DNA of 35,346 bases, from contig NZ_AQOD01000021.1 of the NCBI RefSeq assembly GCF_000513715.1, positions 1 to 35,346 of the forward strand. The letters are read 5' to 3'. The translations under genes and the position numbers were made by a program. Each line of letters begins with the position of its first letter. The first letter of the stretch is position 1. This DNA is from Salinivibrio socompensis S35 (lineage in GTDB: Bacteria > Pseudomonadota > Gammaproteobacteria > Enterobacterales > Vibrionaceae). The notes under the pieces are model-generated. The model searched no databases. It had not been told where the DNA came from and saw nothing but the letters and a program-made list of their open reading frames with translations. Below are positions 20,510 to 30,789 of this stretch, one piece after another.

Positions 20510-21967
20510 ATGGGTAAATTGGATAATCAGCAGCTGGAAAAACTTCGCACCATGATCCCGGAAATGCGTCGGGTTAAGCGGATCCATTTTGTTGGGATTG
20601 GCGGTGCCGGTATGTGTGGTATTGCTGAGGTGCTGATTAATGAAGGTTACCAAATAACCGGCTCGGATCTTGCACAGAATATCGTCACTGAGCGATTGGC
20701 ATCCATGGGGGCGCAGATTTTTATCGGTCATCAAGCAAGCCATATAGAACAAGCCAGTGTGGTAGTGGTATCGACGGCAATTAAAGCCGACAATCCGGAA
20801 GTTGAAGCGGCAAAAGCCTTACGGATCCCGGTGGTAAGACGCGCCGAAATGCTTGCCGAGCTAATGCGCTACCGGCATGGTATTGCCGTTGCCGGCACCC
20901 ATGGCAAAACGACCACCACCGCGATGGTGACGCAGATTTTTTCTGAAGCCGGCCTGGATCCGACTTTCGTCAATGGTGGGTTAGTCAAAAGTGCGGGGAC
21001 CAATGCACGCTTGGGGAGCAGTCGTTATTTGATTGCAGAGGCGGATGAGAGCGACGCGTCGTTTTTACACCTGCAGCCGATGGTTGCCATTGTGACCAAT
21101 ATTGAAGCTGATCATATGGATACCTATGGAGGTAGTTTCGCAAAACTGCAACAGACGTTTATCGACTTTCTCCATAACCTGCCGTTCTATGGTCTAGCCG
21201 TTGTATGCATTGATGATCCTGTGGTGCGAGAGTTAATTCCGTCGATTGGGCGTCAAGCGATCACTTATGGGTTCTCGCAGGATGCGGATCTATGTTTACA
21301 TGATTACCAGCAACATGGGCAATTTGGCATTTTTAAAGTGACTCGCCCTGGCCGCGAGACGTTGACGATTCGATTGAATACGCCAGGCCAGCATAACGCA
21401 CTGAATGCGGCGGCAGCGATTGCGGTGGCGACCGAAGATGGCGTCGATGATGCCGCTATTCTACGTGCCTTAGCTAACTTTGCCGGTACAGGGCGGCGCT
21501 TTGATCAACTCGGTGAGTTCCCGGTCGATGACGGCACCGTCTTGCTGGTGGACGATTACGGCCATCACCCTAGCGAAGTGGATGTCACGATTAAAGCCGC
21601 GCGTGCTGGCTGGCAGGCGCATCGCTTGGTCATGATTTTTCAGCCACATCGATATAGCCGCACGCGTGATCTTTATGATGATTTTGCCAATGTATTGGAA
21701 AAAGTCGACGTATTGCTGATGCTAGATGTGTATGCTGCAGGCGAAACAGCCATTGCGGGTGCAGACGGGAGAAGCCTTTGTCGCAGCATTCGTGCGCGCG
21801 GTAAGCTGGATCCGATTTTTGTACCAAATGCAGACGCCTTACCCTCAGCACTCGCCAATGTTATTCAAGCTAATGACTTGGTTTTAACACAAGGGGCGGG
21901 CGATATCGGTAAAGTAGCGAAAAACTTAGCGGCAAAACAGTTAGACAAGGCTAAAATGGCGCAATAA
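20510..21967 (+). CDS. murC: MurC, UDP-MurNAc:L-Ala ligase
   Basis: MurC starts the stem peptide by adding L-Ala to UDP-MurNAc. It has 485 residues (E. coli 491), intact. It shows the N-terminal motif [15 protein letters not shown] (26-40), the ATP loop GTHGKTT (129-135), and [10 protein letters not shown] and [12 protein letters not shown] in the C-terminal domain. I chose ATG 20510 ([12 protein letters not shown]), 10 bp after the murG stop; upstream in-frame Met codons lie inside murG. In many enterics ddlB follows, but here a 218-bp gap and ftsQ come next. Confidence 0.96.
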   Translation: MGKLDNQQLEKLRTMIPEMRRVKRIHFVGIGGAGMCGIAEVLINEGYQITGSDLAQNIVTERLASMGAQIFIGHQASHIEQASVVVVSTAIKADNPEVEAAKALRIPVVRRAEMLAELMRYRHGIAVAGTHGKTTTTAMVTQIFSEAGLDPTFVNGGLVKSAGTNARLGSSRYLIAEADESDASFLHLQPMVAIVTNIEADHMDTYGGSFAKLQQTFIDFLHNLPFYGLAVVCIDDPVVRELIPSIGRQAITYGFSQDADLCLHDYQQHGQFGIFKVTRPGRETLTIRLNTPGQHNALNAAAAIAVATEDGVDDAAILRALANFAGTGRRFDQLGEFPVDDGTVLLVDDYGHHPSEVDVTIKAARAGWQAHRLVMIFQPHRYSRTRDLYDDFANVLEKVDVLLMLDVYAAGETAIAGADGRSLCRSIRARGKLDPIFVPNADALPSALANVIQANDLVLTQGAGDIGKVAKNLAAKQLDKAKMAQ

Positions 21968-22097
21968 AACATAAGCTGACACGATAAAAGTCGTGCTTAA
22001 TTGCGGTCCTAGCGATCAAAAAATAGATTTTTATCGCGTTTGAGCGCAAAAATGCGCGCAACAAATCCCAGCTTATGTATGAAAATGCATATCTGTG

Positions 22098-22127
22098 TTG
22101 GAGTGCTCGGCGTGGGATCGCTATAAT
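22098..22127 (+). promoter_or_regulatory. Candidate promoter for ftsQAZ
   Basis: In the 218-bp gap between murC and ftsQ, TTGGAG (22098-22103) and a perfect TATAAT (22122-22127) are spaced by 18 bp. The leader to the ftsQ ATG at 22186 would be about 50 nt. The gap also holds A/T-rich inverted sequences around 22014-22036, but no convincing terminator. Confidence 0.6.
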
Positions 22128-22185
22128 CGGTCGGTTTTTTCGCGATGAGTGTCAAGCAACGTCGACACAAGGCGATAAGATAGGT

Positions 22186-22962
22186 ATGAGCATGGTCAAT
22201 GCCCTTACACGTGTGCAAGGAATAATGCTGCTGGATCGCCAAAAAGGCGCATCACTCGCGTTTTTGATTGGGGTGATTATCCTGATGCTATTTGGTCTCG
22301 CCCGTGTTATTGATTGGATGAGTGATGAGCAGCAGCTCCCCTTATCGCAACTGATGCTAGAGGGTGACCAGACCTATGTGACGGCGACGCAAGTACGTGA
22401 TGCGGTGTTGTCAGTTGGTGAGTTAAAGAGCTTTATGCTGCAGGATGTTGATAGCATTCAAGCCAGTATTGAAGTACTGCCTTGGGTCAAACATGTGGCA
22501 GTAAGAAAGCAATGGCCGGATACCTTGAAGGTCCACATCACTGAGTATCGCGCGAGTGCGATTTGGAATGGACAAAAATTGCTGACACCGAGTGGTGAGG
22601 TTTTTAATGGTACACCCAGTGATGTCGCGGATAAATCACTAATTTCGCTGCACGGTATCGAAGGCTCAGCAGAAGAAGTGCTGGCGACGAGTCGTGAACT
22701 GGAAAATAAACTGCGGAAAATTGGTTTATCGATACAAGCGCTGTCACTGAATAAACGTCGGTCGTGGCGTATCGTGACACGAGATGGCGTACGGATTGAG
22801 TTAGGACGAACGGCACGGCAAGAACGACTTGCCCGCTTGGTCGCGTTATACCCTCGGATACGTGCGCAAGATAAAGCGATTGCCTATGTAGATTTGCGTT
22901 ATGACACGGGCGCGGCCGTAGGCTGGAAAACCGAGACAGGCCACGCGAATAGCCAAGATTAA
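22186..22962 (+). CDS. ftsQ: FtsQ, divisome membrane protein
   Basis: FtsQ links early and late divisome proteins through FtsL and FtsB. With the start at ATG 22186 (MSMVNALTRV), preceded by the purine-rich AGATAGGT, it has 258 residues (E. coli 276). It shows a short cytoplasmic part, one membrane helix (about 24-42), a POTRA domain (about 52-120, including VLPWVKHVAVRKQWPDTLKV) and a beta domain with LSLNKRRSWRIV. The open frame reaches 37 codons further upstream, but that part covers the promoter and is not family-like. The stop is 12 bp before ftsA. Confidence 0.93.
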   Translation: MSMVNALTRVQGIMLLDRQKGASLAFLIGVIILMLFGLARVIDWMSDEQQLPLSQLMLEGDQTYVTATQVRDAVLSVGELKSFMLQDVDSIQASIEVLPWVKHVAVRKQWPDTLKVHITEYRASAIWNGQKLLTPSGEVFNGTPSDVADKSLISLHGIEGSAEEVLATSRELENKLRKIGLSIQALSLNKRRSWRIVTRDGVRIELGRTARQERLARLVALYPRIRAQDKAIAYVDLRYDTGAAVGWKTETGHANSQD

Positions 22963-22974
22963 GAGATGGTGTGA

Positions 22975-24232
22975 ATGAATAAAACGACAGATAAGTCACT
23001 GATAGTTGGGCTCGATATCGGGACGTCCAAAGTGTCTACTCTGGTCAGTGAAGTACTGCCAGACGGCACCATCAACGTCCTAGGTGTAGGCAGTAGTCCA
23101 TCACGCGGCATGGATAAGGGTGGCGTCAACGACTTAGAATCTGTGGTTAAATCTGTTCAGCGTGCGGTGAATGAAGCAGAGATGATGGCCGATTGCCAAA
23201 TCAGTTCTGTTTATCTTTCTTTGTCAGGAAAGCACATTCACTGCCAAACTGAGAGAGGCATGGGGACGATTTCGGATGAAGATGTTACCCAAGACGATAT
23301 AGACAACGTGATTCATACCGCTAAGTCGGTCAAAATCAGTGATGAGCAGCGCGTACTGCATGTGATCCCTCAAGAATACAAAATCGATTATCAAGAAGGG
23401 ATCAAAAATCCGCTCGGTTTATCCGGGGTCAGGATGGAAGCCAGTGTGCACCTCATCACATGTCACAATGATACAGCGAAAAACATTGAGAAAGCCGTTG
23501 AAGCGTTGTGGTCTTAGGGTTGATCAACTGATTTTCTCCGGGCTTCAGCGAGCCATTGCCGTGATCACGCCGGACGAACGAGAGCTGGGAGTTTGCGTGG
23601 TCGATATCGGTGGCGGAACCATGGATCTTGCCGTGTGGACTGGCGGCGCACTTCGGCATGCCGAAGTTATCCCATATGCGGGCAATGTGATCACCAGCGA
23701 CATTGCCTATGCCTTTGGGACCCCACTGGCGGATGCCGAAGACATTAAAGTGAAATATGGCTGTGCATTGAGTGAGTTGGTGAATAAGGACGCGAAAGTT
23801 AATGTGCCGAGCGTGGGCGGACGTCCGTCGCGTACGTTACAGCGACAAACGTTGTCTGAAGTCATTGAGCCGCGTTGTTCAGAATTGTTGGGGCTGGTAA
23901 ATCAAAAATTAGTCGCCATTCAAGAAAAACTGCGTAGCGACGGTGTGAAGCATCAAATGGCTGCCGGGATAGTGCTCACTGGAGGCGCATCACAAATGCA
24001 CGGACTGGTTGAATGCGCGGAACGCGTGTTTCAAAACCAAGTCCGAGTTGGACAGCCAGCTAATGTCACGGGACTGACTGATTATGTGCAAGCGCCTTGC
24101 TATGCAACCGCGGTTGGGCTTTTACACTACGGTAAAGAAAGCTTGCTGACAGAAACGAGTGAACCAGAACAAAAGCGGGCTGTGGCTAGCTGGATTAACA
24201 AGCTGAGTAGCTGGTTTAAGAAAGAATTTTAA
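22975..24232 (+). CDS. ftsA: FtsA, actin-like membrane tether of the Z-ring (one frameshift)
   Basis: FtsA is an actin-fold ATPase that anchors FtsZ to the membrane and recruits later division proteins. The start IVGLDIGTSKVSTLV is the phosphate-1 motif; VVDIGGGTMDLAVW is phosphate-2; AGIVLTGGASQM is the adenosine motif. The C-terminus SWINKLSSWFKKEF is the amphipathic membrane-targeting helix. At about 23503 an extra G shifts the frame: KAVEALWS-stop should read KAVERCGLRVDQLIF. Removing it gives 418 residues (E. coli 420). Shortly after, at 23546-23557, SGLQRAIAVIT replaces the usual GLASS-like segment, which suggests further compensating errors there. Confidence 0.94.
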
Positions 24233-24265
24233 CCCTGATGCGAACAGGAAGGACGGAGAGAACTC

Positions 24266-25441
24266 ATGTTTGAACCGATGATGGAAATGTCTGACGATGC
24301 GGTGATTAAGGTCGTCGGCATTGGCGGTGGCGGTGGTAACGCCGTTGAACATATGGTGCGTGAGTCAATCGAAGGGGTTGACTTTATTAGCATTAATACC
24401 GATGCCCAAGCACTACGGAAAAGCAGTGTCGCCACGGTGATTCAAATTGGTGGTGATATCACCAAAGGGCTTGGCGCGGGGGCGAATCCTCAAGTTGGGC
24501 GTGATTCCGCACTCGAAGATCGCGATGCGATTAAAGCTGAGCTCGAAGGTGCCGATATGGTATTTATCGCAGCCGGAATGGGCGGTGGTACCGGCACTGG
24601 GGGAGCGCCTGTTATTGCGGAAATCGCGAAAGAAATGGGCATTCTGACTGTTGCTGTGGTCACCAAACCTTTCAGCTTTGAAGGTAAAAAGCGATTAGCG
24701 TTTGCCGAGCAAGGAATCGAAGAGCTGTCAAAGCAAGTCGACTCGCTGATTACGATTCCCAACGAAAAATTGCTTAAGGTGCTAGGTCGCGGGATTACCT
24801 TGCTGGATGCCTTTGCGAAGGCGAATGATGTGTTACGCAATGCCGTACAAGGGATTGCTGAACTGATCACACGCCCTGGCCACATTAACGTCGACTTTGC
24901 TGACGTACGTACAGTGATGTCAGAGATGGGACACGCAATGATGGGCAGTGGTGTCGCAACCGGTGAAGATCGTGCTGAAGAAGCTGCAGAGATGGCCATC
25001 TCTAGCCCGCTTCTTGAAGACATCGATTTGGCGGGCGCGCGCGGTGTGCTAGTCAATATTACTGCAGGCTTTGATATGCGTCTTGATGAGTTTGAGACCG
25101 TAGGTAACACCGTCAAAGCCTTTGCATCAGACAATGCCACTGTGGTGATCGGGACATCGATGGATCCAGAAATGAGCGACGAGCTGCGTGTGACTGTGGT
25201 CGCGACCGGGATTGGTAACGAACGTAAGCCAGACATTACCTTGGTCACGAATGCACAGTCTGGGCAAGCAAAAGCCGAGCCTAAAAAGGCACAGCCTTTG
25301 CAAGATAAACCTCAGGCGGCAAGTGCAAACCCTGCGGCGAAAGAACAGCCAGCTGCGTCTTCATCGAATGCAGCACCAAAATCGCAGACCGAGCATGATT
25401 ATCTCGATATTCCTGCGTTTTTGCGTAAACAAGCTGACTGA
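24266..25441 (+). CDS. ftsZ: FtsZ, tubulin-like division GTPase
   Basis: FtsZ polymerises into the Z-ring that organises division. It has 391 residues (E. coli 383), intact. It carries [15 protein letters not shown] at the N-terminus, the tubulin signature GGGTGTG (106-112), the T7-loop segment [11 protein letters not shown], a variable Ala/Pro/Gln-rich linker (about 330-375) and the conserved C-terminal peptide [14 protein letters not shown], which binds FtsA, ZipA and other partners. A purine-rich AGGAAGGACGGAGAG precedes the ATG. No terminator is seen before lpxC, so read-through is likely. Confidence 0.98.
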   Translation: MFEPMMEMSDDAVIKVVGIGGGGGNAVEHMVRESIEGVDFISINTDAQALRKSSVATVIQIGGDITKGLGAGANPQVGRDSALEDRDAIKAELEGADMVFIAAGMGGGTGTGGAPVIAEIAKEMGILTVAVVTKPFSFEGKKRLAFAEQGIEELSKQVDSLITIPNEKLLKVLGRGITLLDAFAKANDVLRNAVQGIAELITRPGHINVDFADVRTVMSEMGHAMMGSGVATGEDRAEEAAEMAISSPLLEDIDLAGARGVLVNITAGFDMRLDEFETVGNTVKAFASDNATVVIGTSMDPEMSDELRVTVVATGIGNERKPDITLVTNAQSGQAKAEPKKAQPLQDKPQAASANPAAKEQPAASSSNAAPKSQTEHDYLDIPAFLRKQAD

Positions 25442-25451
25442 TCGCGATTGC

Positions 25452-25480
25452 TTGGTTTGTAGCCAGTGATGTGCTACCAT
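25452..25480 (+). promoter_or_regulatory. Candidate lpxC promoter
   Basis: TTGGTT (25452-25457), a 17-bp spacer and an extended -10 TGCTACCAT (TG at 25472-25473, TACCAT at 25475-25480) lie just after the ftsZ stop. The leader to lpxC would be about 72 nt. Confidence 0.55.
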
Positions 25481-25558
25481 TTCGCTCCCCTTGTCTAAGG
25501 TGACAGGGTAATGAGTGACGCAGAGCACACTTTTTTGAGAAAAAGTTGAGATAAGCCG

Positions 25559-26476
25559 ATGATTAGACAGCGAACATTAAAAAGTATGGTCCAAACGACT
25601 GGTGTGGGTCTCCACTCTGGGCGTAAGGTTACGCTTACTCTGCGTCCGGCTCCTGCTAACACCGGTGTGATTTATCGTCGCACTGATATGGAGCCGCCGG
25701 TTGATTTTCCGGCCAATCCTGAGGATGTGCGCGATACTATGTTGTGCACAGCCTTGGTCAATGACGCGGGTGTTCGCATCTCAACCGTTGAGCACCTTAG
25801 TGCTGCGATTGCAGGCATGGGTATCGATAACATCATTATCGAAGTGAATGCGCCAGAAATCCCGATTATGGATGGCAGTTCAAGCCCGTTTATTTTCTTA
25901 CTGCAGTCTGCGGGCATTGATGTTCAAAATGCGCCAAAACGATTCATTCGTATTAAAAAACCTGTTCGCATTGAAGACGAGGACAAGTGGGCGGAGCTGT
26001 TACCTTACAACGGTTTCCGTCTCGACTTTGCCATCGAATTCGACCATCCGGCGATTGAATCGGAACAGCAAAATTTGGTGCTCGACTTCTCGAGCCAATC
26101 TTTTATTAAGGATTTGAGCCGCGCACGTACGTTCGGTTTTATGCGTGACATTGAATACTTACAATCACAAAACTTGTGCTTGGGTGGCAGCTTTGATTGC
26201 GCCATTGTGCTGGATGATTATCGTATCCTGAACGAAGAAGGGCTACGTTTTGACAATGAACTGGTTAAGCACAAAGTCCTGGATGCTATCGGTGACTTGT
26301 ACATGTGTGGGCACAGCATTCTTGGTGAAATGCGCGCGTACAAATCAGGGCATGCATTAAACAACAAGCTGTTACGAGCGGTGTTAGCCGATCAAGAAGC
26401 TTGGGAATGGGTCACGTTTGAAGAAACCGAAACCTCGCCTGTTGCGTTTGCTGAACCGGGAATGGTTTTGGCGTAA
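25559..26476 (+). CDS. lpxC: LpxC, UDP-3-O-acyl-GlcNAc deacetylase
   Basis: LpxC is the zinc amidase that commits UDP-acyl-GlcNAc to lipid A synthesis. It has 305 residues, exactly the E. coli length. The Zn ligands His79 (STVEHLSAA), His238 and Asp242 (HKVLDAIGD) and the general acid/base residue His265 (YKSGHALNN) are all at their usual positions. The C-terminus is followed by a strong terminator. The link with ftsZ upstream is typical of gammaproteobacteria. Confidence 0.97.
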   Translation: MIRQRTLKSMVQTTGVGLHSGRKVTLTLRPAPANTGVIYRRTDMEPPVDFPANPEDVRDTMLCTALVNDAGVRISTVEHLSAAIAGMGIDNIIIEVNAPEIPIMDGSSSPFIFLLQSAGIDVQNAPKRFIRIKKPVRIEDEDKWAELLPYNGFRLDFAIEFDHPAIESEQQNLVLDFSSQSFIKDLSRARTFGFMRDIEYLQSQNLCLGGSFDCAIVLDDYRILNEEGLRFDNELVKHKVLDAIGDLYMCGHSILGEMRAYKSGHALNNKLLRAVLADQEAWEWVTFEETETSPVAFAEPGMVLA

Positions 26477-26552
26477 GCAAGAGCAGGCGAAAGCCAGCTT
26501 ATTTGTTGGCGAGACCAAGCCAAGCATTGTGACAAAACAACCTATTCAGATT

Positions 26553-26582
26553 AAAAAGCCAGAGTCTACTCTGGCTTTTTTT
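26553..26582. terminator. Bidirectional terminator between lpxC and dciA
   Basis: AAAAAGCCAGAG (26553-26564) and CTCTGGCTTTTT (26569-26580) form a 12-bp perfect stem with loop TCTA, with T-runs on both strands. One arm is made of the last codons of dciA, and the dciA stop codon lies in the loop. Confidence 0.9.
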
Positions 26583-27024
26583 GATCACTGGCCAGTTTCG
26601 CCAACGCATTAAATCGTGCTTTTAGCGTCGGAGAGGCGCCTTCCCCTAACGCGCGAAGTAATTCGCCAGAGGCTTGACTCAGATGACGAGTAGGTGCCTT
26701 CTCTTGTTCCGTACTATCCGCCGCCGCTAATGCTGGGTTAATGTTAACGTCAATGGTCATTAAACTTGCGAGGCCTTTAGTGCGTAACACGGAAAGCAGA
26801 TGCTGGCGCTCATAGTTAAGCCGCATCGCCCAAGCGGCACTACCGACTTCAATGACTAGCACACCGTCACGATAATTGGCGACGCGACATGCCTTTGAGG
26901 TCTCACCGGGTAACAATGCCAAAATAAGCTTGTTTAACTTAGCAAGCTCAACCGCACGTTGAGCAATATTGTTCGGGTCGCTCTCCAGCAGGTGTAACGT
27001 TGAGCGAGGGCGATGGTCTCTCAT
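26566..27024 (-). CDS. dciA: DciA (DUF721), replicative helicase loader
   Basis: DUF721 proteins (DciA) load or assist the replicative helicase DnaB in bacteria that lack DnaC; they are typical of Vibrio and Pseudomonas. With the start at MRDHRPRSTLHLLE (27024) it has 152 residues; the frame is open to an earlier ATG at 27075 (169 residues), but the part before MRDHRP is not family-like. The N-terminal domain holds VANYRDGVLVIEVGSAAWAM and LNYERQHLL, the KH-like fold expected for DciA; the tail is charged and probably flexible. The gene lies opposite secA, as in Vibrio. The family call is firm; the helicase role is taken from studied homologues. Confidence 0.85.
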   Translation of the reverse strand: MRDHRPRSTLHLLESDPNNIAQRAVELAKLNKLILALLPGETSKACRVANYRDGVLVIEVGSAAWAMRLNYERQHLLSVLRTKGLASLMTIDVNINPALAAADSTEQEKAPTRHLSQASGELLRALGEGASPTLKARFNALAKLASDQKKPE

Positions 27025-27501
27025 AGCACAATAACTGCCTTTTTTGTCATCAATTCGGTGTTGTAACGGGCGCACAGCGTCTAATTTTCGCTAATTGATC
27101 CCTCGAGTCCTGGATTTGTCATAGGATGTGGGACCGTTTTACCTTATCATACATGGGTTATCTCAGCATGTAGCTACCCAAATTGAAAGATTGGGCTTTG
27201 CGCTGAGCACAATATACAGTGAGCGAACCATTCACAGGTAAGTGTCGCATGGGTACGGCGATGAGGGAGAATATTTTCCGTCCCGTCCATCACCTATCAG
27301 TTACGTGGAAATTGTTGTGAAGCGGCGTGATCGCCCTTGAATTCTGTCCGATTTGGCTCCACTTAAAAGAGATAAGCCTTGTTATCTCATGTTGAATCGA
27401 TGAGCTTAAGCCAACCCGCGTTGAACTGAAACACGCCAGCATTATGGCAGTGTAGCGGCCGCCCATGTGGGAAAACCATTAAAAAGAGTACCGGCAACGC
27501 C
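27025..27501 (+). other. dciA-secA intergenic region / secA leader
   Basis: These 477 bp carry no convincing gene. E. coli has secM here; no signal-peptide ORF or arrest sequence like SecM is visible on the plus strand. Contents are a candidate promoter at 27191-27218, two overlapping short ORFs with weak initiation sites (GTG near 27243, 33 codons; ATG near 27249, 23 codons), and a hairpin GAGATAA-GCCTTG-TTATCTC at 27369-27388. The dciA promoter must also lie at its left end, but I could not fix it. Confidence 0.5.
27191..27218 (+). promoter_or_regulatory. Candidate secA promoter
   Basis: TTGGGC (27191-27196) and TATACA (27213-27218) are spaced by 16 bp. Transcription would start near 27225, giving a leader of about 275 nt before secA, which is unusually long. 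Confidence 0.45.
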
Positions 27502-30234
27502 ATGTTATCGAAAGTCCTGACTAAAGTTATCGGAAGCCGAAATGATCGCACCTTGCGTCGGCTGAGAAAAGTGGTTGATGAAATCAACAAACTCGAACCG
27601 CAATTTGAAGCGTTGAACGACGAAGCGCTTAAAGCCAAAACCGTTGAATTCCGCGAGCGCCTAGATAAAGGTGCTGAGCTGGATGATCTCATTCCAGAAG
27701 CCTTTGCGACAGTACGAGAAGCCTCAAAACGTGTCTTCGGTCTGCGCCATTTTGATGTGCAGATGATCGGCGGTATCGTGCTACATAATGGCAAAATTGC
27801 CGAGATGCGTACTGGTGAGGGTAAAACCCTGACGGCGACGCTCCCCTCTTATCTGAACGCGTTAACTGGCAAGTCGGTTCATATTATCACCGTCAATGAT
27901 TACCTGGCTGAGCGTGATGCGGAAACCAACCGTCCCTTGTTTGAGTTTTTAGGGATGACGGTGGGGGTCAATGTGCCGAATATGCCGCCAGAGGCTAAAA
28001 AAGCGGCCTACGCGTGTGATGTGTTGTACGGCACTAACAATGAATTCGGTTTTGATTATTTGCGTGACAATATGGCATTTCGCGCCGAAGACCGTGTTCA
28101 ACGAGATCGCTACTTCTCTATCGTCGATGAGGTCGATTCGATCTTAATTGATGAAGCGCGGACGCCACTGATCATCTCTGGTCCCGCGGAAGATAGCTCT
28201 GAAATGTATCAACGCATTAATGCCTTGATCCCGAGCCTGAAGCGGCAAGCCGAAGAAGACACCGAAGATTATCAAGGTGATGGCCATTTCACGGTAGATG
28301 AAAAGGCGAAGCAGGTTTACATGACCGAAAACGGTCAAGAATTCGTTGAAGACTTGCTAAAGAAAAATGGTCTGATGGGCGAGGACGATACTCTTTACTC
28401 CCCCGCCAACATCAGCCTTATTCACCACATTAATGCTGCATTGCGTGCGCACGTGTTATTTGAGCGTGATGTCGACTACATCATCAAAGACGATGAAATC
28501 ATTATTGTCGATGAGCATACTGGCCGCACTATGCCAGGCCGTCGTTGGTCTGAAGGTTTACACCAAGCGGTAGAAGCCAAGGAAGGAGTGAAAATCCAAA
28601 ACGAGAACCAAACGCTGGCCTCGATTACCTTCCAGAACTTCTTCCGTCTTTACGACAAGCTTTCGGGCATGACCGGGACCGCTGATACCGAAGCGTTCGA
28701 GTTCCAGTCAATTTATGGCCTCGATACCGTCGTGATCCCGACCAACCGTCCGATGGTGCGTAAAGACCATGCGGATCAGGTTTATATGACCGAGAAAGAA
28801 AAGTTTGTTGCGATTGCTGAAGACATTAAAGCACGTGCAAAAGCGGGTCAACCCGTGTTGGTGGGAACGGTCTCGATTGAAAAATCTGAGCTGTTGTCTG
28901 ATGCGCTAAATAAAGATGGCATTAAGCACCAAGTACTGAATGCGAAGTTCCACGCTCACGAAGCAGATATTGTTGAACAAGCCGGTTATCCTGGTGCGGT
29001 GACCATCGCGACCAACATGGCCGGTCGTGGTACCGATATCGTTCTTGGGGGAAGCTGGAAACAGGTTCTGGGTCATGTAGAAAACCCGACCGATGCGCAA
29101 GTGGAAGCGGCGAAAGAAAAATGGCAACAGCTGCATGACCAAGTGGTTGAAGCCGGCGGCTTACACATCATTGGTACGGAACGTCACGAATCGCGGCGTA
29201 TCGATAACCAGTTACGTGGCCGTGCGGGGCGTCAAGGTGATCCAGGCTCAACGCGCTTTTACCTCTCAATGGAAGACTCACTGATGCGCATCTTTGCATC
29301 AGAGAAAGTGTCTAACATGATGAAGCGTCTTGGGATGGCTGAAGGGGAAGCGATTGAGCACCCTTGGGTTAACAAAGCCATTGAAAATGCGCAACGCAAA
29401 GTCGAAGGGCGTAACTTTGATATTCGCAAGCAGCTGCTTGAGTTTGATGATGTCGCTAACGATCAGCGTAAAGTCGTTTATGAGTTGCGTGATGCCTTGC
29501 TCGTCTCAAACGATATCAGTGAGATGATTGAGCACAATCGCGAAGACGTGGTCAATACCATTGTTAACCAATATATTCCGCCACAGTCGCTAGAAGAAAT
29601 GTGGGATATTGCTGGGCTTGAGAAGCGCTTGAAAGCTGACTTTGATATCGAACTGCCGATTCAGCAATGGTTGGATGAAGACGACAAGCTCTACGAAGAA
29701 CGACTACGTGAACGCATTTTGACGGCCTTGATTGAGGTTTACAAAGGCAAAGAAGACGCTGTTGGTGCCGAAACGCTGCGTAACTTTGAAAAAGCCGTCA
29801 TGTTGCAAACGCTCGACACCCTTTGGAAAGAGCACTTAGCGGCAATGGACCATTTGCGCCAAGGTATTCACTTGCGTGGCTACGCGCAGAAAAACCCGAA
29901 ACAAGAGTATAAGCGCGAGTCGTTTGAGTTGTTTGAAGGCATGTTAGATGCATTAAAAACCGATGTGGTGACCGCCTTGAGCCGTGTGCGTGTTCAACAG
30001 CCTGACGATGTTGAGCGTATGGAAGCCGAGCGGCAAGCACGTGCTGAGAAAGCGGCGCGCAAGCAACAAGTTAACCATGCACAGGCTGAAAACCAGTTTG
30101 ATGACGGTGAAAGCGCTGAAAATGCTGAAAGCGGCAACGAAACCGTGGTGCGTGATGGGCGAAAAGTTGGCCGAAATGAACCTTGTCCTTGTGGATCAGG
30201 GAAGAAATTTAAGCAGTGTCACGGTAGAATCTAG
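27502..30234 (+). CDS. secA: SecA, preprotein translocase ATPase
   Basis: SecA drives proteins through SecYEG by ATP hydrolysis. It has 910 residues (E. coli 901), intact over 2.7 kb. The Walker A motif is MRTGEGKT (GEGKT 105-109), the DEAD-like Walker B is [18 protein letters not shown], and the second RecA domain shows [15 protein letters not shown] and [17 protein letters not shown] with [12 protein letters not shown]. The C-terminus [16 protein letters not shown] gives the zinc ligands Cys895, Cys897, Cys906 and His907 used to bind SecB. A terminator follows. Confidence 0.98.
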   Translation: MLSKVLTKVIGSRNDRTLRRLRKVVDEINKLEPQFEALNDEALKAKTVEFRERLDKGAELDDLIPEAFATVREASKRVFGLRHFDVQMIGGIVLHNGKIAEMRTGEGKTLTATLPSYLNALTGKSVHIITVNDYLAERDAETNRPLFEFLGMTVGVNVPNMPPEAKKAAYACDVLYGTNNEFGFDYLRDNMAFRAEDRVQRDRYFSIVDEVDSILIDEARTPLIISGPAEDSSEMYQRINALIPSLKRQAEEDTEDYQGDGHFTVDEKAKQVYMTENGQEFVEDLLKKNGLMGEDDTLYSPANISLIHHINAALRAHVLFERDVDYIIKDDEIIIVDEHTGRTMPGRRWSEGLHQAVEAKEGVKIQNENQTLASITFQNFFRLYDKLSGMTGTADTEAFEFQSIYGLDTVVIPTNRPMVRKDHADQVYMTEKEKFVAIAEDIKARAKAGQPVLVGTVSIEKSELLSDALNKDGIKHQVLNAKFHAHEADIVEQAGYPGAVTIATNMAGRGTDIVLGGSWKQVLGHVENPTDAQVEAAKEKWQQLHDQVVEAGGLHIIGTERHESRRIDNQLRGRAGRQGDPGSTRFYLSMEDSLMRIFASEKVSNMMKRLGMAEGEAIEHPWVNKAIENAQRKVEGRNFDIRKQLLEFDDVANDQRKVVYELRDALLVSNDISEMIEHNREDVVNTIVNQYIPPQSLEEMWDIAGLEKRLKADFDIELPIQQWLDEDDKLYEERLRERILTALIEVYKGKEDAVGAETLRNFEKAVMLQTLDTLWKEHLAAMDHLRQGIHLRGYAQKNPKQEYKRESFELFEGMLDALKTDVVTALSRVRVQQPDDVERMEAERQARAEKAARKQQVNHAQAENQFDDGESAENAESGNETVVRDGRKVGRNEPCPCGSGKKFKQCHGRI

Positions 30235-30254
30235 GATCTGACCCTGTGTTATCG

Positions 30255-30287
30255 AAAAGGCCGTTTTAGCGGCCTTTTTTTATTATT
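30255..30287 (+). terminator. Rho-independent terminator after secA
   Basis: AAAAGGCCG (30255-30263) pairs with CGGCCTTTT (30270-30278) around the loop TTTTAG, then TTTTATTATT. The mutT Shine-Dalgarno AGGAG follows at once, so mutT may depend on read-through. Confidence 0.85.
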
Positions 30288-30297
30288 AGGAGAGTGC

Positions 30298-30693
30298 ATG
30301 AAACGGGTGAGTATTGCCGCGGGCATTATTGTCAATTCGGCACAAGATCAGGTGTTTATTACACGTCGTCACGCGCAAGCCCACCAAGGCGGAAAGTGGG
30401 AGTTTCCCGGGGGGAAAATAGAAGGCAGTGAAACGCCCAAACGCGCTTTGCTCCGTGAATTAAAAGAAGAAGTCGGCATTGATGCGACGGATGTGAGTCC
30501 GTTTATTTCGCTAGACTTTGATTTTCCCGATAAAGCATTGAGCTTGGATTTTTTCTTAGTCTGTCGCTTTGACGGTGAGCCTTTAGGCTGTGAAGGCCAG
30601 GAGGGAATTTGGACACCCATTGCTGAGCTGGATAATTATGCGTTTCCAGACGCGAATGACGCTGTGCTTGAGAAAATTCGCGCCCGATTTTAA
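30298..30693 (+). CDS. mutT: MutT, 8-oxo-dGTP diphosphatase (Nudix)
   Basis: MutT hydrolyses 8-oxo-dGTP to the monophosphate and prevents A:T to C:G transversions. It has 131 residues (E. coli 129). The Nudix box runs from Gly39 to Ile61 with the exact pattern G-x5-E-x7-R-E-L-x-E-E-x-G-I; the preceding HQGGKWEFPGG is typical of MutT. AGGAG stands 5 bp before the ATG. The gene follows secA as in many gammaproteobacteria. Confidence 0.94.
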   Translation: MKRVSIAAGIIVNSAQDQVFITRRHAQAHQGGKWEFPGGKIEGSETPKRALLRELKEEVGIDATDVSPFISLDFDFPDKALSLDFFLVCRFDGEPLGCEGQEGIWTPIAELDNYAFPDANDAVLEKIRARF

Positions 30694-30702
30694 AGCTTGT
30701 GG

Positions 30703-30774
30703 TGTGAATTAAGCCAGTGGCGCGAATTAAACCAGTGGTACGAATTAAACCAGTGTTACGAATAAAGTAAATGG
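30703..30774. repeat. 18-bp imperfect tandem repeat, four units
   Basis: Units start at 30703, 30721, 30739 and 30757. The second is CGCGAATTAAACCAGTGG; units one and three differ from it at three positions each, and the fourth is more diverged (TACGAATAAAGTAAATGG). The array lies directly behind the mutT stop and is not coding. It could be a small variable-number repeat. Confidence 0.85.
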
Positions 30775-30789
30775 CGTGAAGGACACTGG

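Noticed and set aside
24490-25248. 252-codon minus-strand frame opposite ftsZ
   Set aside because: Long only because of the codon usage of ftsZ on the other strand; its Ser/Ile/Pro-rich sequence is a typical antisense shadow.
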